NCBI RefSeq assembly: GCF_033439725.1
Contig: NW_026944388.1
Coordinates: forward strand, 682,001 to 746,000
DNA: 64,000 nucleotides
Reading direction: 5' to 3'
Source of the DNA: Neurospora tetraspora
Lineage: Eukaryota; Ascomycota; Sordariomycetes; Sordariales; Sordariaceae
Position 1 is the stretch's first letter. The number at the start of each line of letters is the position of its first letter. Under the pieces are notes generated by a model. That model saw nothing but the letters and a program-made list of their open reading frames with translations. It had not been told where the DNA came from and searched no databases. Below are positions 57,193 through 64,000 of this stretch, piece by piece. Position numbers and translations under genes: made by a program.

Positions 57193-60100
57193 TCAACAAC
57201 CGCCGACTGATACGCTCAGTATCCGGGCATCTGACTGACGACCTACGAAGTTACTGTACGGTGGCGTTTGTTGAGGTATTTGCAAGAGATCCCCATGTGG
57301 TTAGGCACTTGATCGGACGCAACGTAGGTTGATGTGTTTTTCTCCAAGTCGTTCGTTCGTGGTTGAAGGATCGATGATGACCCGGCGGTGCGGGGATGTT
57401 CATTCGGTTTGATTGAGGCTGAGTTTAAACAGCATCATGCGGCTGGTTAGGCACATGTCATTCATTCATCCAACTATCGGAGAGGGGAAAGGGAAGAGAC
57501 AAGAGAGATATGGCTCGGTGGCTTGCCAGGGTTTGGCGGTCCAGGCCAGGCCTATGATATCGAACGCATACCTAGCGTGCGAAAGTCAACCTTGGCCTCA
57601 TCTACCAAGAACCGATTTGAGAACCATGTCCCCGCCTGGTGACATACGCCCAACATGGTCGGATATCGTTAGCGATTACCGTATGTATGTGTTATTTTGC
57701 GGGTACCCGACGACTGACGATTTTCCTTCTAAGCGGTTCTGGCGATGTTAGCGCTTCTGGAAAAGACGCAATAGAGACCGGTCGGCCAGTTGATGAGGCC
57801 GCTTTCTTTGGGCTCAAGACTGCGAGGAGCGGCTAATAAAAACAGCAGCACACCCAAGTTTGGTCGTCCATTTCATTCTTTTGGGTCTTCTCATCAGGGA
57901 TCTGGGTTGGGTTGGTACATGGCGTCTCTTGGCCCCTCTTCCCAATGTCTGATGTTCAGCGTCCACCCGTCCGTCATGCCGTCGTTGAGAGCATATGACT
58001 GCCGTCATCAACCGATACACTCAAGATGATTCTTAAACCTTTGCCGGGGTTGACGACAGAAATACCAATGTCCAAGTCCACAATTGGAACTCACTCTAGA
58101 ACTAGCAATTACCTAGTTGAGTTAACCGTCGGCGCGCACAAGCTGAGCCGTTTATATCAGTCGCTCTCTTTGATAGGCTCAATGAGGGTCATCATCCACC
58201 ATTGTCTGACCGGTGGTGAGTGGCTTCGGAGGTTTCGCTTCGGTTAGGAACTTCCCAACTTCTCTTAAGTCCGAACTGCAATGAAGTCCCCCAAAGTCGG
58301 TCGAGCCCCAATCTCAAGACCCCAAAAAAATGTGGAGAGGGTGACAAGAGAGCCCCAGTCCCCAAGTCTCCTAGTCCCGATGCCGATTGGCCCTGAAGAA
58401 GCATGCATGTTTCCACTTGGTCGTCGTCGGAGCGGGTCAGTTGTGGGTGAGTGGGTATGCGGGTCAATCATTCATAGCGGATCACCTCATGGGACCGCGC
58501 GGGAAGCAGCCCGGTGAGGAGCTTCTTCCCTTCTTCCATTTCTCATCATCCATTCGAGTCAAGATCCGTCCACTATCTCACCTGCGTCCGTATGATCAGT
58601 AGAGGAATGGAGAGATACCGAATCAGAGAGTGTGAATCAAGTGCCAAGCTGAGGGCTCTGGCGTAATTGTCCGATTTGTGCAACCTAAAGGCAGCCCGAA
58701 GTGGAAGCTTTTCAACCGCTGTATCTCTAACTGGAACGGACGGGATCCCATCATCCCTATCGCAAAGAAAGAAAGAGGCTCATCCTCGCACGCGACATCC
58801 TCGCATCCATCCTCGCATCCCCGGCCCTTGGGAGCCCTTGGGGGAGTCGCCCGGCATGAAATCGGACGGCCTGCCTCAGCATGGTGGGGTCTTGAGATTA
58901 CAGTACCTCCCGGCCGGGTGTTGAACTTGGTTGAACCGCTGGGTTTCGTGCGTACTCTACCTTTGTCATAGTAGCACCTGTACTGTTTTTTGTCAGTCAC
59001 CAAGGTTCTTGGGTTTATTGAACCGAGTGAAACGCTTTTGTTCAATGAGGGGAAAAGCGACAAGAAGCGTTGAGATATGGATCAATCTTGTGATGCAGTA
59101 ACCTTGAAACATTGGAAACACTGCAGAGAGAAGATGACATTGGGAGTCGAAAGGGCAGCAAGATTCAAGTCCCCACACACCATTGGTCGTCCCCCACTCA
59201 TATCATCATTGCCGTTGCTGCCCTTTGCTCTTGCAAGTATCAAACTGCAAGTGTGGATGCTGCGATGGTGGATTGTGGATCTCAACTTCCTCCTGAAAGC
59301 GGAGGCGTTGACGGTCATTTTCGATATCGAGAGGTTCCCATTCTTGTCATTGCCCATGTCCACTGCCAGTTCTGCTAATGCCCGTCTGGTCATCCACTTT
59401 GTCTCTCACTTCCATCCACACAGAACCGCAATAATTATAGCTACAGTGACAGCTGTGGTGACATATACGGTATCTCAGTTTCCCAGGCTTGTGGCACTGC
59501 CCCTGGCAACTGACAGCGCTGCACTCGGTCGGTGCCAACCTGCCAATCTACCAATCTCATGCAATGCCATGTAAGTTAGAAGCTACGACGTGCCAGCCAG
59601 CCATATCTCGCATGTCGTTCCCCCAAAACGCTCAGGCGCCGCCGCATGGACGGGCAGACGGGATCGGGATCCTTACGGAAAAAGGAGCCTCACAAGTTAC
59701 CCCTCAACCACGCTCTCGGGCTGTGCCTCCCTGCGTCCCAGCTTTGGAATCGCACGAACTGGCGGACGGACAACATCGCACAACTGTTCACCACCTGTTC
59801 ACCTGTTCTGCTCTAGCACAGCACCCCCACCTAAGAAACGCGCCAAAGAGAGGAGTCAAAGAACGAAAGCGATGAGCTTTCTCTGTTCGGGACGACATTC
59901 CAAAGACCGAAACTCGAGGCCGTGCCAATATCAGAGAGGCATACTGGCATAATCCCCATCAAAACCAACTTTGCCGGTACTTAGCTTGGACACACGAGTT
60001 CATCAGATCTCGCCGCATCTTCCTTCTCTTCATCTACTCCACAACATTGTCAGCTGGCCTCTAGTCGATTCTGGTAAAGCCGCGGAACTTGAGGGTTGTC

Positions 60101-61583
60101 GTCATTTCCAAATATCGCCATCCTCGACAAGTGGGAAATCTATCGGCAACGAGCCATCCTTTCTTATATGTCTCAGGCCGAGAGAGACCTTGGATGAGAC
60201 CCCTGATCAGTTCCATGCCTTGGGCTGCTGCTCGGTGGTCAGACAGCCGGGCCTCAGTTCCCCTAGCACATTACCGAGCCGAACGAACCACAGCTCTCAG
60301 CTGTCACGGTGCCCAGTCGCATTTACTCCAACTGTGGCACTCTCCCCCTCCCCGCCTCCACTCTTTAGCTCTGGTCGCACTCACGCAACTCTCCAACTGG
60401 GCATCAGCGAGTGGTGAGTGGGCAGCTGCAGCACCTTGCAACTGGCATCCCGCTCTGAAATCTGATTTCCCCGGGCTGGCCCTCTTCATTACACCCTTGC
60501 AACCTTCTTCCTCCGTCCAGGTTGGTGGCTGTCACTGCCTTGCGGCTTAAACCGTTAACGATCCCCCATCCCATCCACCCCAATCTTGGATCCTCCACTG
60601 CCTCGCTACCGTCTGTGCCTCTTTCAGGTTTCGGCCCACGACATTCAACCATTCCTGTCAAGACCACCAGACCACCACGTCCACCCGCCAGAGCGGCCGC
60701 AAAAGAGACCGGACGGAAGCAACGGTGTGGGAATTAGGTTCCGGACCAAAAAAAAGACTCGGTGGCCTCACCTACTTGTACAAGTTGGACTGGACGACGA
60801 CTCCTGGTTGGTAGCCAAGGTAACCACGGAATACGGATTACCTTGACCTTGCACACTAAAAGAGGTACCCTTGTGTCCCCATCGTGTCTGCCATCCATCG
60901 CTCTGGCTGCTGCTTCAAATCTCCCTCCTTTTCTACCTTGTCCCGGATATCCACCAGCCGCTGCTGTCAGGGCCTTGAGCCGCATTCCGCGCCTTCAGCT
61001 TCCCCAGACGCCCAGCCCCCCTCCCGCTTCACTGTCCCATCTGGTTGTCCCATCTGGCTCGGGCTTGCAATTTACAAACCCCCGCTCAATCAAATCAGTC
61101 ACGAGGCTGCTCCCGCTTGCCTGATCCCCCCCAGTGTCGCGTTCACACGCCCTTTCCGATCTGCTTTGCGACTTCGACCTGGGCCCTCTCCCCGCTAAAC
61201 TCCTTACCACGCACACACCACACACCCTGGGCTGCTTCTTGCGGCTCTTACATGCCCGCCGCCCTACGCTGCCGTTCGCCAGCGCATGGTCACAGCTGCG
61301 CGCGAACTCGCACCTTCGATACTTCGACTACGACTTTACCAGGACCGCTGTTGAGAGCCCTCGGGAAGGGCTTTGTTGACGGGGACTAAGGGACAACCGG
61401 GGCGAACTATACGGCCGGTGACCTACGAGTGGTTGCTACAAGAGGTGGAAAACAACTTGTCTGCAGTGCATGACGGGCGGCCTACGGTCTACGGATCACA
61501 ACATCTACGTGTCGGCCCGATCTTCGATGGCGAACTGATAGACGTTCATTCCGCGAGCGAGAGCACCGACGACACGCGAAATT
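57193..61583. other. 4.4-kb intergenic region upstream of the C2H2 gene
   Basis: No coding region with recognisable features. The right third (about 60200-61580) is C-rich on the plus strand with many CCCATC and CTCC words, consistent with a long promoter plus 5' leader, as common for fungal developmental regulators. The left two thirds show nothing I can support. Confidence 0.45.
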
Positions 61584-63268
61584 ATGAGTACGACAGCCGC
61601 TTCCACTCTTGCCTACGATCCCACTGGAGATCGCTACGATCCAGATGAGGTACTACTAGCCCAGAATAGCCCGTTGATGAAGCCCTACCACCCCCAGCTT
61701 GGGCCACCAACGAGCTCGCTGGACGAGTTCCCCTACCCCAAAGTCAGTCCTCCTTCCAGTCCGAGAAACAAAAGGTCTGATCGTCGCATAAAGTCAAGAC
61801 CGAGTCAGGGTGATGCCGTCTTGCTTCACATGCTTGACGGAGGGAGACGCCCAGAGATTGCGATCCAAGCCGGCCTCCAAGCCTTGCCATCAGAGCATTC
61901 CGATACCGACAGAGACGACTCCCTTGAGCCCGACACTGCTTCCTCCATGGATGGCAATGAAATCATTCAAAGCCCTCACTTCAACGGGGAAGACCGCGAT
62001 GACGTTGAACACCTCCACCTAAGCCTTCAACGTCGAAATATGTCAGCCGAGCCTTCCAGGGAGGTCGATACCGGTGGTGGCTTTGACAGCCTACAGTCTC
62101 TAGCAGCCGGTGCCTTGGGCGTGGTTCAAAATCTCAGCGCTCCCAGTGTCAAGCAGGAAGAGGCAGATGCAGGTCCCACGCCGCCAATCACCGAGCATGA
62201 TACCATCAAGGAGAGCGCACCACCAATGACGGTTCAGTCAACCATAGCGGCGAGGCGAGCGGAGGCGGATAAGGATACAGAAAGGCTAACCCAGCCTGCA
62301 ATGCTGACTCCATATAGCCCACGAGGAATCGCCTTTTCACCCCGAGAGCACGGAAGCATTCCTTCGATTGCGTCACCTACGAACCCCCTAACACCCAATA
62401 GTCTACCCGAAGGCTTACCGCCAATCCAACCGACCTCCCCAGTGTTTGAAGGAGCCTCACAGCAGACACTTCCATCCATAAGGGATTCTCTAGGAGTGGC
62501 GGATCTCAATCAACTTTCCCGTCCCATAATTGAGCGGAGTCCACATCAACCTTTTCCCGGCTCTCCTCCAGGTTTTCCGACAAGTCTGTTGTCATACACA
62601 AACCATGCATCGCCGCCACAATCGGCCGCTGACCCATACCGTCGGGAACCTGTTTCGCCGTACTACTTCTCTCAAGGGAATGGCATACAGCGGCCGCACG
62701 ATTATGCCAGCGGCTCAGAACTCTCAGCTCCGGATCATTCGCGCAGTCACATGAATGCCCCCGCAACATCGCCCGGATCAATAGCCGACCGAATGAGCAT
62801 CGATGGCCTAACCAGCCATACGGGTACTTATGTGTGCAAATTCCAGGGCTGCAACGCCGCGCCGTTCCAGACGCAGTACTTGCTAAACTCGCACGCAAAT
62901 GTTCACTCATCCGCGCGACCTCATTACTGTCCCGTACCAGGGTGTTCTCGAGGCGAAGGTGGAAGGGGGTTCAAGCGCAAGAACGAGATGATCAGGCATG
63001 GATTGGTGCATGACTCACCAGGCTATGTGTGCCCATTCTGCCCTGACCGAGAGCACAAATATCCTCGTCCTGATAACCTCCAAAGGTAGGCATCTCTAAC
63101 CAAGTAGTTCTTGAGCCCGTGAGACCTGATTGCTAACACTGACATTGCAGACATGTACGAGTACACCACACTGATAAGGACAAAGACGACCCCCTTTTGC
63201 GCGAAGTCCTTGCTCAGCGCCCGGACGGCCCTAGCCGTGGCCGGAGACGAAGAGGTGGGCCGAATTGA
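61584..63268 (+). CDS. Three-finger C2H2 zinc-finger protein, probable transcription factor
   Basis: Exons 61584-63085 and 63151-63268 give about 539 residues; the intron (GTAGGC donor, GCTAAC branch, TTGCAG end) splits the third finger between NLQR and HVRVHH. The N-terminal ~410 residues are Ser/Pro-rich and disordered-looking with repeated SP and PPS motifs. Finger 1 is CKFQGC...HANVH (C-x4-C, H-x3-H), finger 2 is CPVPGC...HGLVH, and finger 3 is CPFC...HVRVH (C-x2-C). The sequence after the fingers, DKDKDDPLLREVLAQRP, ends in a basic RGRRRRGG tail that could serve as nuclear import signal. This finger arrangement is widespread in Pezizomycotina, but I cannot match it to a named regulator. 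Confidence 0.87.
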
Positions 63269-64000
63269 ACTCGGCCACCCACAAACACCGTGTTGTCAAC
63301 AGCAACATTTTCTTTCCTTGCCTATGTAGATTTTTCTTCTCTTCGCTACCCCTTTTTCCCTTTCACTTCCACCATTTATTGCTTGTCTTTGGTGTTTGCC
63401 GCCTGGTGGGTGTACATAGGCAGGAAACTTGTCACAGCAGGGGCTAAACTATGGCACAAAGACGAGGCCTATGCGTGGTTTGACCCTGGTGTGGTCGGTC
63501 ATTTCTTTGTTTCATCTTCCTTCGATCACAAGCAAAGGAGGATATGATTTCTTTCGGCAAGGCAAGCGAGGGAAAAGGACCACGAGCTGCAGCTGTCATC
63601 TTTGTGGAACTTGAACCCCTTTATCGCATGTCACTTCCCCCCTTTAACACAACGATCACTCACTTTAACCCCCTTTCATCTTTTGTAACCCTTCTTCTTT
63701 GCGACTATACTTCGTCGATACGTTTATTTGGTTTCAGCGGGGTGTTTGCCAATCAGCCCCTTTGGTTTTTGTCGAATTTTTCATGGCGTCATGGAGTTTG
63801 CTGCTGCACATCATATACCACTAGTCTGCGAATTTTTATACCACCATGTTGTTGTTTAACATCTTTTGTTACTCTTTTACTTCTCTTCGACTATCACAGG
63901 GCCCTTTAGTCGGCCTCTTTTTATGCTGGAGTGTGGGGATTTTTTGAGAGAGAGACAAGCAAACCAAACCACCTCGCCATTTTTACCAAGAACAAATTCA
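63269..64000. other. 3' flank of the C2H2 gene
   Basis: Pyrimidine-rich sequence typical of a long 3' UTR. No further gene is visible before the window ends. Confidence 0.45.

Noticed and set aside
61354-61648. Coding-looking frame upstream of and overlapping the C2H2 start
   Set aside because: It has no ATG; the frame is closed upstream by TGA, so it cannot be a standard upstream ORF.
1-64000. CRISPR arrays, operons, riboswitches, intact tRNA or rRNA genes
   Set aside because: The window is eukaryotic; no bacterial features and no complete tRNA or rRNA gene were found on either strand.

Overview
The window looks like nuclear DNA of a filamentous ascomycete, most likely a Sordariomycete near Sordariales. 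The evidence is short GT-AG introns (mostly 50-130 nt) with CTAAC/CTGAC branch points, and a gene complement typical of Pezizomycotina. I cannot name the genus.

Left part (1-23 kb, accessory). This is a same-strand tandem array of seven paralogues of the fungal 2EXR (E-x-R) family: a left-truncated copy (1-606), copies at 2140, 5808, 8103, 15767 and 18429, and a dead copy at 20384-21422. All share six conserved blocks. The last block (an HIGAI...EWP-type motif) always sits on its own short final exon behind a positionally conserved intron. The 15.8 and 18.4 kb copies lie in a duplicated ~2 kb unit whose two halves are separated by an 860-bp element with inverted ends. Between the copies lie the relic of a HET-family gene, a 160-bp Tc1/mariner-type MITE with perfect 36-bp inverted ends, a LaeA-like methyltransferase on the minus strand, a secreted Mala s 1/TRI14-like beta-propeller gene, a scrap resembling a Bem1 PX domain, and low-complexity tracts.

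Transition (22-28 kb). A degenerate unassigned coding relic is followed by a large multi-pass membrane protein gene (minus strand) whose reading frame is disturbed by a 19-bp tandem duplication.

Core part (28-64 kb). Housekeeping genes, mostly on the minus strand: DNA ligase I, pyruvate dehydrogenase E1 alpha, an Fbw7/Cdc4-type F-box WD40 protein, a Yta7/ATAD2-type AAA-bromodomain protein, RNA polymerase I subunit A49, and the 25-residue ribosomal protein eL41. These are followed on the plus strand by an FHA-domain checkpoint/meiotic-type kinase and a three-finger C2H2 protein. Exon models here are well supported because phases close exactly and conserved motifs (for example the ligase PIP box and the PDH thiamine-diphosphate motif) are rebuilt across introns.

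Most worth following up: the 2EXR array with its shared final-exon motif, the duplicated splice donor in the second copy, the 19-bp frame-disturbing duplication, and an octamer (TAGAGGTA) that is far over-represented in non-coding DNA of this window.
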